A DNA stretch of 64,000 nt from Pedobacter sp. (GTDB taxonomy: Bacteria; Bacteroidota; Bacteroidia; Sphingobacteriales; Sphingobacteriaceae), in NCBI RefSeq assembly GCF_031119335.1, contig NZ_JAVHXT010000010.1, positions 114,604 through 178,603 of the forward strand, read 5' to 3'. The notes beneath the pieces are model-generated. The model was not told the origin of the DNA. It made no database searches and saw nothing but the letters and a program-made list of their open reading frames with translations. Both the position numbers and the translations under genes were made by a program. Shown piece by piece: positions 1 through 8,960 of this stretch. Each line of letters begins with the position of its first letter. Position 1 is the stretch's first letter.

Positions 1-1699
1 TATTGTTAGCGTTTGCATAAGGGCCTTTGTAAGGGTTCAGCAGGGCATCGGTACTGCTAGGAGCATATTTTGCTGCGGTAATATGTACTTTGTTCAGGTC
101 GTAAGCTCTAAACTGATAGTTTTCTTCAAATCCAATAGATTTATATTTCCAGTCGTAGTTTTTGTTATTGAATTTCCAGATCGCATATCCGCCAGGGGCG
201 CCGTCTTTGCAGGTGTGGTTGTTGGCGTAGCCGCTTCTACCGGTCCACCACCAAGTTGCGCAAATAGCACCCGAATTGTGTTCCATAATATTAGCGTTGT
301 TTTCGTAAGCGTAGCAAACGTGCGTATGTCCGGTAATTACATTCACATCTGTAAAGCCGGCTAGTGTACTGATGAACTCTGTAGAATTGTTTAGGCGTAA
401 AGTAGCTGTTTCATTCTGTCCGCTTAAGGTCGGTGCATTGTTCAGCTGAATATGCATTCCAATGACAATAGGCGTAGATTTATCGGTAATCATTGCCAAA
501 TCTTTCTTAAGCCAAGCAATTTGATCTGCTACAATTACACCGTTGTAATTTTTAGTTCCGGCAACTCCTTGTGCGCCATTGGTATTAATATATTGCACAT
601 TGTCTAGCACTATATAGTGAACTTTTCCAACATTAAATGAGTAGTATGTTGGTCCTAAACTTGCTCTGTAGGCGGTTTCGGCCTGCCAATCGGCATTAAT
701 GTATGGGTCGTTGTCGTGGTTGCCCATCGTATGAAAAACCGGGATATTGATACTTTTCATTAAAGCTAAGTACTGGCTAAAACTGTAGTTGTTGTCATAC
801 CAATAGGTTTCCCAGGTCATGTCGCCAAGGGTTAGTCCATAAACTTTATAGCCTTCATTTTTATATTTGGTGATTGTTTTTGCTGCGTCGGTTAAAAAAC
901 CATTTTGAAATTGAGTAACATCGTTGTTTCTATTAGCAAGGTGCATATCGCCTAGAGCCAACATTACATGCTTGTCGTTGTTTACGGCTTTAAGCTCAAA
1001 ATCTATATTTTCTACCGTGTTTGCATTTGTTGTAAAGCCTTTGTAAAAAGCTGGAAGTATACCATTACTGTTTTCTACTTCGTAACCTCCAGGTATCGAT
1101 ACAAAAACGAAATCTTTGTTTTTTGCAGATTTTAAATAGTAAATGCCGTTTTGATCTGTTTTGGTTACTTCCACGCCGTCAGACACAATTACATTTGCCA
1201 AGCCAACTCCACCTGCAAAAACACTTCCTTTCACCGTCATTCCGGCAACATCAGCTATATTTTGAAAAGCAATTTCTATAGTGCTTGATCCTAAAGTTGC
1301 GCTTTCGTTGCCTCGTGTAATGCTAATGCGGAAACTGGCGGCTAAAAAACCAGTTGGTACCGTAAAGGTGCAGCTATTAGTAGTAACCGATTTGATTTCT
1401 ACAGTAAAGCTTTTGGTAGCATCTGTCTGCGAAACAAAAATAAGCTTGTCGCCAACAGCAAAACCTTCTCCTTGAAAGGTATGGTCTTTTCCTATCGCGA
1501 AATTTAGCTTGTTTGGTATATTGACATTTGTAATCGCCAGTTTGTTTCCTCCTGTTGGTGGTGGGGTTGGTGTAGGGGCAGCTGGTTCCGATTTTTTACA
1601 TCCAAAAACGGTGAGGCTTAAGCCAGCTACAGTAGTTGTAACAATAAAGTCTCGCCTCGTAATAGTTTTTCTACTGCGCTTTTCTTTCCTTTTGTTCAT
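1..1699 (-). CDS. Exported calcineurin-like metallophosphoesterase (3' end outside window)
   Basis: Reading the minus strand from the ATG at 1699 gives about 566 codons without a stop before the window edge, so the C-terminus is missing. The leader has a twin arginine (RRDFIVTTT) followed by a lipobox-like LTVFGC near residue 35, so the product is probably a Tat-exported lipoprotein. A proline/threonine linker, an IPT/TIG-like beta domain and a carboxypeptidase-regulatory-like segment (about 145-215) precede the catalytic domain. That domain shows the metallophosphatase motifs GDMH, GDMTW, GNHD and GHTH. Bacteroidota proteins of this layout (MetallophosN, catalytic, MetallophosC) act on phosphoesters outside the cytoplasm; the substrate is unknown. 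It is divergent from the operon at 2133, which includes a periplasmic phosphodiesterase, so a linked role is possible but unproven. Confidence 0.85.
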   Translation of the reverse strand, partial: MNKRKEKRSRKTITRRDFIVTTTVAGLSLTVFGCKKSEPAAPTPTPPPTGGNKLAITNVNIPNKLNFAIGKDHTFQGEGFAVGDKLIFVSQTDATKSFTVEIKSVTTNSCTFTVPTGFLAASFRISITRGNESATLGSSTIEIAFQNIADVAGMTVKGSVFAGGVGLANVIVSDGVEVTKTDQNGIYYLKSAKNKDFVFVSIPGGYEVENSNGILPAFYKGFTTNANTVENIDFELKAVNNDKHVMLALGDMHLANRNNDVTQFQNGFLTDAAKTITKYKNEGYKVYGLTLGDMTWETYWYDNNYSFSQYLALMKSINIPVFHTMGNHDNDPYINADWQAETAYRASLGPTYYSFNVGKVHYIVLDNVQYINTNGAQGVAGTKNYNGVIVADQIAWLKKDLAMITDKSTPIVIGMHIQLNNAPTLSGQNETATLRLNNSTEFISTLAGFTDVNVITGHTHVCYAYENNANIMEHNSGAICATWWWTGRSGYANNHTCKDGAPGGYAIWKFNNKNYDWKYKSIGFEENYQFRAYDLNKVHITAAKYAPSSTDALLNPYKGPYANANN

Positions 1700-2132
1700 T
1701 TTGGTCTTTTGGTTTTGGTTTAAGATTAAGAGTGTTTAAGCTAAAGTAATAAATAAAAAGTCTTTTCTGTTGAAAAAACTTCTTTTTGTTTCGTTTTAAC
1801 GTTAATTTAATTTTGATTTGTTTTAATAGTTTGTTATTTAATGATATCGAAACAATGATTTGATATTGTTTTAATAAACTTGTGCACTGCTGTTTCGAAC
1901 ATCGTGTCTGCACTCGAATTGTTTTTGGTTAGGAAAGAGCAGTAAATTGAATATCTACACACAACTTAAATTTGTTCGAAATACATTCTTGTCTTACAAT
2001 TGCTTTTGTTTTAATATTTTTTGTTTTCTAAAAACTTATTTTAAAATTAAATTTTATTAAATTATCTTTTATTTTGTTAAATTTTTTCTTTTATTTGAAT
2101 TAGAAATACAAATCAAACCAAATGAACCGATC
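1700..2132. other. AT-rich divergent intergenic region
   Basis: This 433-base gap separates the divergent phosphoesterase and carbohydrate operon. It is very AT-rich with long T runs on the plus strand (about 1740-1860 and 1990-2100) and should contain both promoters. I found no convincing TANNTTTG box with an upstream TTG at proper spacing and no repeat. Short frames here on the minus strand look like chance open frames in low-GC DNA. Confidence 0.5.
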
Positions 2133-3383
2133 ATGAGCAATTCATCTAATGGTCTTTTTGAGAAGTTGGGAATACCTCGTCATCTCGCTTGGGGATACCT
2201 AGGTGTCTTGATATTTATGATGGGCGATGGTGTAGAGCAAGGTTGGCTAAGTCCTTACTTATTGGAAAATGGTATGTCCGTAGAGCAGTCTGCGGCATTG
2301 TTTACGGCTTATGGTATTACCATTGCCATTTCATCTTGGTTTTCGGGAGTGCTAACAGAGAGTTACGGGCCGCGAAAAACTATGTTACTAGGGGTTTTGC
2401 TATATATTATAGGTACGATAGGTTTTGTTGGTTTCGCTTTGCCCCAGCTAAATCTTTGGTCAATGATTTTTACCTATGCAATAAGGGGATTTGGATATCC
2501 GCTTTTTGCCTATTCATTTTTGGTTTGGATAACTTATCGTAGCCCGAAAGAACGATTAGGTGCGGCAGTGGGTTGGTTCTGGTTTGTTTTTACTGGCGGA
2601 TTAAATGTATTTGGGGCCTATTATGCTTCTTGGGCTATTGGTAGTTTAGGTTATTTCAACACGTTGTGGAGTTCGATATTTTGGGTGCTAGTGGGTACAT
2701 TGCTGGCCTTGGTGCTAAATAAAGATAAACTGGGCATTGCAAACAATGCCAATAAAAAAGAAGAACTGATTAAAGGTTTGGCTATAATGAAAGAAGAACC
2801 TAAAGTAGTGCTGGGCGGAATTGTGAGGATAATCAATACGACTGCACAATTTGCATTCCCAGTATTTTTGCCTACTTACATGGCTGCACACGGCTTATCT
2901 ACAGTAGAGTGGTTACAAATTTGGGGCACAATTTTCATCGCAAACATTGCCTTTAACCTAATTTTTGGCTTTGTTGGAGATGGTTTGGGCTGGCGAACTA
3001 CCATTAAGTGGTTTGGCGGGGTAGGATGCGCTTTAACAACATTGCTATTCTACTACTCGCCCCAAATATTTGAAGGTAGTTATTGGATGGTAATGATTTG
3101 CGGTGTGCTATGGGGAGCTTTGTTGGCGGGTTATGTGCCGCTATCGGCCTTAGTGCCATCGTTAGTAAATAAAGATAAGGGAGCCGCCATGGCAGTTTTA
3201 AATCTAGGTGCAGGCTTATCGGTTTTTGTTGGTCCGGCTTTGGTAGGTTTGTTCGTTGGGCAGATAAAGCCAGAAGGAATGGCTTGGCTGCTTGCTGTAT
3301 TGTATCTTTTAAGTGCTGTTTTAACACATTTTATAAAATTACCTGTACAAAAAAATATAAAAGAACATTTAATAGTAGAATAG
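2133..3383 (+). CDS. MFS transporter, polyol permease type
   Basis: A 416-residue membrane protein with about twelve hydrophobic segments and the major-facilitator signature between segments 2 and 3 (LTESYGPRKTMLLG). The N-terminus (HLAWGYLGVLIFMMGDGVEQGWLSP) resembles the polyol permease family that includes ribitol/arabitol transporters, so the likely substrate is a sugar alcohol or related sugar. It is the first gene of a same-strand operon; the next start is 14 bases after its stop. Two FGGY kinases downstream would phosphorylate the imported substrate or its oxidation product. Family assignment is fairly good; substrate is inference. Confidence 0.8.
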   Translation: MSNSSNGLFEKLGIPRHLAWGYLGVLIFMMGDGVEQGWLSPYLLENGMSVEQSAALFTAYGITIAISSWFSGVLTESYGPRKTMLLGVLLYIIGTIGFVGFALPQLNLWSMIFTYAIRGFGYPLFAYSFLVWITYRSPKERLGAAVGWFWFVFTGGLNVFGAYYASWAIGSLGYFNTLWSSIFWVLVGTLLALVLNKDKLGIANNANKKEELIKGLAIMKEEPKVVLGGIVRIINTTAQFAFPVFLPTYMAAHGLSTVEWLQIWGTIFIANIAFNLIFGFVGDGLGWRTTIKWFGGVGCALTTLLFYYSPQIFEGSYWMVMICGVLWGALLAGYVPLSALVPSLVNKDKGAAMAVLNLGAGLSVFVGPALVGLFVGQIKPEGMAWLLAVLYLLSAVLTHFIKLPVQKNIKEHLIVE

Positions 3384-3397
3384 ATTGATATAAATAT

Positions 3398-4369
3398 ATG
3401 AGAGTATTAATTACTGCACCTTACAATGAAAGTGGTAGAAAATTTATAGCAGATAACATTGGAGAGGTAATTTACGAACCATGGAAAAAGAACAGTAGAG
3501 CCTACAACGAGCAAGAGCTAATTACCCTATTGGCTAGTTCGCAGGCAGATGCTTTGATTACCGAACACGACCACGTTACAGAAAATGTGATTGCTGTAAA
3601 TAATCATTTGCGATTTATTGGCGTATGTAGGGGCACGCCTTCAAATGTATCAGTAGCTACTGCAGAAAAGTTTAGCATTCCAGTATTTCATACGCCGGCA
3701 CGTAATGCCCAGGCTGTGGCAGAGCTGTGGATAGCCAACCTGATCTGTTTTATGCGTAAGGTAATCCCTAGTGTAGATTGGTTAAAGAGCAAAAATTGGG
3801 GAGAGGGAGCGCATACTTCATATCTACAGTTTAAAGGCAATGAATTGGCCAATAAAACTGTTGGCATGGTAGGTTTTGGTGCGGTTGGAGTACGTATTGC
3901 AGAAATGTTGAAACCATTTCCTTGTCCCATTAAATTCTATGATCCTTTTGTCGAAAATCATAATGCAGATTATCAAAAAGTAAGTTTGGAAGCTATTTTT
4001 AACGATTGTGATATCGTATCGGTCCATTTACCTGTTAATACAAACACCATTGGGATGATAAATGCCAATTTGTTAAACTCGATGCGTAGCGATGCCATAT
4101 TTGTAAATACTGCAAGGGCAAGTGTAGTAGATAGAAACGCTTTGATTGACGTAGTGTTGAACCAAAAAATTAAAGGAGCTATCTTAGATGTGTTTGACCA
4201 TGAACCACCAGATGAATTGGATTATCAGTTGATTAATGCACCAAATGTGTTGGCTACCCCACATACAGCTGGCGCTACCTTCGAAGTGGAAGACCATCAT
4301 GTAGAGATATTAAATAAACAACTGCTAACTTGGAAACAAGAAATGCAACCATTAAAATCTGAGGTATGA
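3398..4369 (+). CDS. D-isomer-specific 2-hydroxyacid dehydrogenase
   Basis: A 323-residue NAD(P)-dependent dehydrogenase of the D-2-hydroxyacid/phosphoglycerate dehydrogenase family. The nucleotide-binding fold shows VGMVGFGAVGVRIAEM near residue 155. The catalytic triad is visible as Arg in NTARASVVD, Glu in DVFDHEPPD and His in ATPHTAGAT. It has no export signal, so it is cytosolic. Its stop overlaps the start of the next gene by four bases (ATGA), implying translational coupling to the first FGGY kinase. In this operon it could oxidise a 2-hydroxyacid (sugar acid) or reduce a 2-keto acid; the sequence does not tell which. Confidence 0.88.
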   Translation: MRVLITAPYNESGRKFIADNIGEVIYEPWKKNSRAYNEQELITLLASSQADALITEHDHVTENVIAVNNHLRFIGVCRGTPSNVSVATAEKFSIPVFHTPARNAQAVAELWIANLICFMRKVIPSVDWLKSKNWGEGAHTSYLQFKGNELANKTVGMVGFGAVGVRIAEMLKPFPCPIKFYDPFVENHNADYQKVSLEAIFNDCDIVSVHLPVNTNTIGMINANLLNSMRSDAIFVNTARASVVDRNALIDVVLNQKIKGAILDVFDHEPPDELDYQLINAPNVLATPHTAGATFEVEDHHVEILNKQLLTWKQEMQPLKSEV

Positions 4370-5805
4370 AAGAAGCCTATTTAGTAGTGGATATTGGTAC
4401 TGGCAATGCCCGTGTGGCGGTAATAGCTATTAACGGCGAAGTGCTTGGTATCCAAACACAAGATATCCAATATCATAAGGACAGTCTTTATCCCGATGCA
4501 CTCTATTTCGATCCTGCTTTTCTATGGCAACAAATCAAGTCCATGAGTGCAGAAATTTTTTCTAATGTAGAATGTAAAATCATTGCGGTAACGGCTACGA
4601 GCCAAAGAGAAGGTATTGTTTTGGTAGATAAACATGGTATAGGATTAATAGGCTTGCCAAACATAGATCATCGAGGTAGAGAATGGGAAGGTATCATGAC
4701 AGATAAGGATAAGATTTATCAATTGACTGGCAGATATCCTACTTCCTTGTTTTCGGCCTTAAAAATTGTAGGTGTTCAACAACGAAAATCAGAAATTGCT
4801 AAAGAAGCCTCTTTGGTGCTTAGCATTAGCGATTGGGTAGAGTACGCATTTAGTGGAGTTCCTCATTTCGAACATTCGCATGCTTCAGAAACCTTACTTT
4901 ACGAAGTGCAAAAGCAAGAATGGTCAACTTATTTATCCCAAGTTTTTGGGATTGATTTGGCTGTTCTTCCTCCTTTAGTGATGTCAGGAACTATTTTAGG
5001 CGCAATACAAGAAAATGTAGCTAGTGAGTTTGGTATCAACAGCAGTGCAGTTGTAGTTGTAGGCGGGGCCGATACGCAATTGGCTGCTAAAAGTACGCAG
5101 CCTCTACCAAATGATGTCATTATTGTTTCAGGTACTACAACGCCCATCATTAAAATAAGTGAGAACTACGAAACAGACCATCAGCAACGTACTTGGACAG
5201 GAAGGCACACCGAACCCAATATGTTTATGGTAGAAACCAATGCGGGGGTTACAGGGTTGAATTATCAACGCTTAAAAGAGGTTTTCTATCCGAACGAGAG
5301 CTACGAACTGATGGAGGAGGAACTGAGCCAAGTAGATGGTTCGCAATGTGTAGCTTCTTTGGGTTCGCTGGTAGCTTCCGAAAAATCTCCCATATTAAAA
5401 GGTGGTTTTATCTTCGATGCCCCTGTTTCACATACTTTAAAACGTGCCGATTTTGTTTTTGCCACTTTGTGGGATATCGCTTGCAGTATCAAAGAGAATT
5501 ACGACTGCCTAAATGAAGTGGCAAAGCATGAAAAGGATTATGTATTGGCCTGTGGTGGGGGTGTTCAAAGTAAAAAGTTGCGACAGCTGATAGCCAACTT
5601 GATAGGTAAAAAAGTGCTGATTTGTGATACCTACAGACAATCTTCTGCTATTGGGGGAGCACTAATTTGTAATAAAGCATTGGGTAAAACGCCAATAGCA
5701 AGGGTAATTATTGATGAAACTCATCCCGTGTTTACGGAAAAGGATAAAGAGAACTACGAAGCTTGGAAGAAAGCAAGAAAAGCATTTAAGGAGATACTGA
5801 TTTAA
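4366..5805 (+). CDS. FGGY-family carbohydrate kinase, LsrK-like
   Basis: A 479-residue FGGY sugar kinase. The N-terminal ATPase fold has the phosphate-1 motif VVDIGTGNARVAVI, and the segment TSQREGIVLVDKHG closely resembles the SxREGIVL segment I recall for autoinducer-2 kinase LsrK. The C-terminal half has VVVGGADTQLAAK with the catalytic-base aspartate and an ACGGGVQSKKLRQL adenosine motif. No other lsr gene (LsrR, LsrF, LsrG or the LsrACDB transporter) is present, so quorum-signal processing is not supported; a linear C4-C5 sugar or keto-sugar substrate fits better. It overlaps the preceding gene by four bases and the next kinase by one (TAATG). Confidence 0.85.
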   Translation: MKEAYLVVDIGTGNARVAVIAINGEVLGIQTQDIQYHKDSLYPDALYFDPAFLWQQIKSMSAEIFSNVECKIIAVTATSQREGIVLVDKHGIGLIGLPNIDHRGREWEGIMTDKDKIYQLTGRYPTSLFSALKIVGVQQRKSEIAKEASLVLSISDWVEYAFSGVPHFEHSHASETLLYEVQKQEWSTYLSQVFGIDLAVLPPLVMSGTILGAIQENVASEFGINSSAVVVVGGADTQLAAKSTQPLPNDVIIVSGTTTPIIKISENYETDHQQRTWTGRHTEPNMFMVETNAGVTGLNYQRLKEVFYPNESYELMEEELSQVDGSQCVASLGSLVASEKSPILKGGFIFDAPVSHTLKRADFVFATLWDIACSIKENYDCLNEVAKHEKDYVLACGGGVQSKKLRQLIANLIGKKVLICDTYRQSSAIGGALICNKALGKTPIARVIIDETHPVFTEKDKENYEAWKKARKAFKEILI

Positions 5806-7274
5806 TGGGCAAAGAGGCATATTTTGTAGGTATTGATGTAGGGACACAAGGCGTAAGGGTAGTGTTGCTCAATTTAGAAGGGGCTTTGCTTTTTGATGAT
5901 GGATGGGTGTTTCAGCTTAACGAGCAATCGAGACAAGAGCAATCTCCTGAAGAATGGTGGAATTGCTGTAGTGAACTTTTACAACGAATGGTGGTAACTG
6001 TGAGGGGAAAGATAGATTTGGAAAATATCAAAGCAATTGGGGTAACTTCTACTTCTGGAACGGTTATCCCGCTAGATGCGGAAAACAAACCATTGCACAA
6101 TGCTTTGATGTACAGTGATAAACGTTCTGAAGAAGTAAGCAAGATATGTACTTTAGCAGCAAGTAGGTATTATAACGATAGCTTTAATACCTTCAATTCA
6201 TCTAGCGGACTGGCCAAAATGTTATGGTTTATTCAAAGCTATCCAGATAAGGCAAAAAAAATAGCTAAATGGATACACGCTGCTGATTACATTACTGGAA
6301 AATTGAGTGGAAACTGGGGAATTACCGATTATACAAATGCATTTAAATCGGGCTATGATGTAAACGAATTAAAATGGCCGAGTTATATTTCTACCGAGAT
6401 TGGTATTAATGAAGCTTGGCTGCCGAAAGTAGAGCCCTTGGGAACCGTAATCGGTAATTTAGATCACCTACAGGCAGATCTGCTTGGCTTAAATATAGAT
6501 ACTTTGGTTACTGTTGGCATTACTGATGGCTGTGCTTCGCAAATTGCAGCAGGCGCTATTAAACCCGGCGATTGGAATACCACTATAGGTACAACTTTGG
6601 TAATTAAAGGTGTTACGCAAAAACAAATTGTTGATGTTAAGGGGAGAATTTACAGTCATAGACACGCCGTAGATGGTTTGTGGATGCCGGGTGGAGCAAG
6701 TAATACCGGCGCAGATTGGGTAAGTGCGCAATTTGCCAACGAAGATTTGGCGCAATTAAATAAAAGTGCCGAACAGTTAATTCCGACTGGAAAGATAGTT
6801 TATCCCTTAATGCAACAAGGGGAGCGTTTCCCTATGTTGTCGCCACAAGCTGTTGGTTTTGGTATGGATAATTTAAATAAGGAAGAAAAGTTTGCCGCTG
6901 CTATGGAGGGGGTTGCCTATTTAGAACGTTACGCTTATGAACTTTTGGAAGAACTATCGGATGAAAAGGTAGGAATAGTTTATACCGCAGGTGGCGCAAG
7001 TAATAGTGATGTGTGGCTGAAGATAAGGAGTTCGGTTTTGAACAAAAAGATAGTAAAAATGAAATATGTTTCTGGTGGTGTAGGTGCTGCAATATTGGCA
7101 GCTTCAAAGACACATTTTGATAGTATTATTGATGCTGTTGCACAACTTACCACTATAGAAAAAGAGGTAAAGCCTGATCTAGAACTTTCAAAAAAATACC
7201 AAGAAGGTTACCACCAGTTTTTACAGCAATTGCTAGATAGAAAATTTATTACAGAAGAGGAGGTTTATGCTTAG
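5805..7274 (+). CDS. FGGY-family kinase, D-ribulokinase/XK-1-like
   Basis: A 489-residue FGGY kinase distinct from its neighbour. It starts GIDVGTQGVRVVLLN and contains GITDGCASQIAAGA (putative catalytic Asp), RIYSHRH, MPGGASNTGADW, GERFPM and TAGGASNSDVW. These match what I recall of the cyanobacterial/plant D-ribulose kinase group (SePSK, Arabidopsis XK-1). D-ribulose or a similar ketose is therefore the best substrate guess, compatible with the polyol permease three genes upstream. Its last codons overlap the following phosphatase start by eight bases. Two non-redundant kinases in one transcript suggest two intermediates or two entry substrates. Confidence 0.85.
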   Translation: MGKEAYFVGIDVGTQGVRVVLLNLEGALLFDDGWVFQLNEQSRQEQSPEEWWNCCSELLQRMVVTVRGKIDLENIKAIGVTSTSGTVIPLDAENKPLHNALMYSDKRSEEVSKICTLAASRYYNDSFNTFNSSSGLAKMLWFIQSYPDKAKKIAKWIHAADYITGKLSGNWGITDYTNAFKSGYDVNELKWPSYISTEIGINEAWLPKVEPLGTVIGNLDHLQADLLGLNIDTLVTVGITDGCASQIAAGAIKPGDWNTTIGTTLVIKGVTQKQIVDVKGRIYSHRHAVDGLWMPGGASNTGADWVSAQFANEDLAQLNKSAEQLIPTGKIVYPLMQQGERFPMLSPQAVGFGMDNLNKEEKFAAAMEGVAYLERYAYELLEELSDEKVGIVYTAGGASNSDVWLKIRSSVLNKKIVKMKYVSGGVGAAILAASKTHFDSIIDAVAQLTTIEKEVKPDLELSKKYQEGYHQFLQQLLDRKFITEEEVYA

Positions 7275-7866
7275 TGTGTATTTACTAAGACACGGCGAAA
7301 CGCAATACAATGCAGACGGAAATAGGTATTGTGGAAGGACAGATATTCCTTTAACGGATAAGGGAATTGCGCAGGCACAGGCCGTTAGGCTACAATTGCA
7401 AGGGAGAAAGCTAGATGCTGTATATTCTTCGCCGTTGAAAAGAGCGAATGAAACTGCAAAAATTGCATCTGGTAACAATTTGGTAATTGCAGATCAACGT
7501 TTAATTGAGATAGATTTCGGTACTTGGGAGGGCAAAAGAAGGGAGGAATTTGTAGCGGAAAATCCAACGCTGTGGAACAATTGGTCGGAAGATCCAGCTC
7601 ATGCAGCAGCAGGTGGCACTGGCGAAAATGCGACACAGGTGGTAGAACGAGTAGGTAGCTTTTTTGCTGAAATGCAACAGAAGTATAAGGAAGGTACCAT
7701 TTTAGTGGTTGGACATAATGGTATCAACAGATTATTTATGGCGCATAAATTGGGTATGCCACTTAAAAATTACCGACGAATAGTACAACACAATTCTTCT
7801 TTAACCTTTTTTCAACTAGATGAAAATGGAGAGTTTACGTTAGAAAAATTGAATACAACAAGTTAA
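7267..7866 (+). CDS. Histidine phosphatase superfamily protein (phosphoglycerate-mutase-like)
   Basis: A 199-residue cytosolic phosphatase. The hallmark LLRHGET at residues 6-12 supplies the phosphorylated histidine; YSSPLKRANETA and VVGHNGINR supply the remaining active-site residues. It has the length of small broad-specificity phosphatases and alpha-ribazole-phosphatase-like members rather than of glycolytic mutases. Its start lies inside the preceding kinase gene (eight-base overlap). It may remove phosphate from a pathway intermediate or clear dead-end sugar phosphates made by the kinases; this is inference. After its stop comes a 134-base gap that could carry a second promoter. Confidence 0.87.
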   Translation: MLSVYLLRHGETQYNADGNRYCGRTDIPLTDKGIAQAQAVRLQLQGRKLDAVYSSPLKRANETAKIASGNNLVIADQRLIEIDFGTWEGKRREEFVAENPTLWNNWSEDPAHAAAGGTGENATQVVERVGSFFAEMQQKYKEGTILVVGHNGINRLFMAHKLGMPLKNYRRIVQHNSSLTFFQLDENGEFTLEKLNTTS

Positions 7867-8000
7867 AATGGTAAAGATTAGAAGGTAGATTTTAGTTGAG
7901 AAATATTAATGGATAGGTTAAATATACCACGCTTAATTGCTCTTAAATTTTTAATGGTTTACTTAACCTATATTAAACATAACAGTATAAACGCATAATT

Positions 8001-8939
8001 ATGATAAAGACTTTTTTCAGAAAACAAGCAATATGGATAGGCCTACTGTGCCCGTTAGCTGGTTTTGCCCAACAGACAGAAATCAACGTCCTAAAGTTCA
8101 AAAATGTAAAAGAACTAAAAGCCTTTTTTAAACATGGCGAAACCAATTATCCGATAATTAGCGGACACCGCGGTGGCATGACCAAAGGTTTCCCAGAAAA
8201 TTCGATGGAAACTTTCGCAAACACGCTAAAATATATGCCTTCCTTTTTTGAAATAGATCCACGGTTAACTAAAGACAGTGTTGCCGTTTTAATGCACGAT
8301 GCAACTTTGGAGAGAACCACTAATGGCACCGGTAAACTATCTGATTATACTTATGCCGAAATCCAGAAACTGCGTTTGAAAGACCCAGAAGGAAATGTTA
8401 CCGATGCTAAAATTCCTACACTAAAGGAAGCTATTTTGTGGAGCAAAGGCAGAACGGTAATGAATTTGGATAAAAAAGATGTGCCCTTGGAAATGACAGC
8501 ACGTATTTTAAAAGAGTGCAATAACGAAGCAGTAATGCTAACTGTTCATAATGCAAAGCAAGCGAAATTCTATTTAGAGCAAAATCCAAACTGGATGCTT
8601 TCGGTGCATATTAAAACTAAAAAAGCTTACGACGAATATGTAAAAGCAGGCATTCCTTGGGAAAGTATCATTGCCTACATAGGACCAGAGTACACGCCAG
8701 AAAATAGAGATTTAATGAGATTATTGCAAGAAAAGAAAGTGATGGTAATGATATCTTCAGCACCAACTTACGATAAACTGCCAACTGCAGAAGAGAGGGC
8801 AAAAGCTTTTGTAGAGATTTTTAAAGGTGGTGCTGATATTTTAGAGTCTGATTTGCCAGTGGAAGTTGCGGAAGCGATTAAAAATTTGGTGCCGAGTAAA
8901 ACACCTCAACACAAATATCTAGGAAAAGCTAAACTTTAG
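8001..8939 (+). CDS. Periplasmic glycerophosphodiester phosphodiesterase family protein
   Basis: A 312-residue protein with a signal peptide ending near GFAQ (residues 1-24). The GDPD TIM-barrel motifs are clear: GHRGG with PENS, a metal-site segment FEIDPRLTKD, and HDATLERTTNGTG. Such enzymes split glycerophosphodiesters into glycerol-3-phosphate and an alcohol. Because it is exported and precedes an MFS permease by only 21 bases, it may liberate the compound that the permease imports. It is separated from the kinase block by 134 bases, so it could start a second transcript of the same regulon. Confidence 0.88.
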   Translation: MIKTFFRKQAIWIGLLCPLAGFAQQTEINVLKFKNVKELKAFFKHGETNYPIISGHRGGMTKGFPENSMETFANTLKYMPSFFEIDPRLTKDSVAVLMHDATLERTTNGTGKLSDYTYAEIQKLRLKDPEGNVTDAKIPTLKEAILWSKGRTVMNLDKKDVPLEMTARILKECNNEAVMLTVHNAKQAKFYLEQNPNWMLSVHIKTKKAYDEYVKAGIPWESIIAYIGPEYTPENRDLMRLLQEKKVMVMISSAPTYDKLPTAEERAKAFVEIFKGGADILESDLPVEVAEAIKNLVPSKTPQHKYLGKAKL

Positions 8940-8960
8940 TTTTTTTAACCTAAACCAAAT

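Noticed and set aside
83..1475. Plus-strand open frames inside 1-1700
   Set aside because: They are antisense to the metallophosphoesterase, whose motifs read cleanly on the minus strand.
4366..5805. Autoinducer-2 (lsr) operon
   Set aside because: Only the kinase resembles LsrK; no LsrR, LsrF, LsrG or ABC uptake genes are present.
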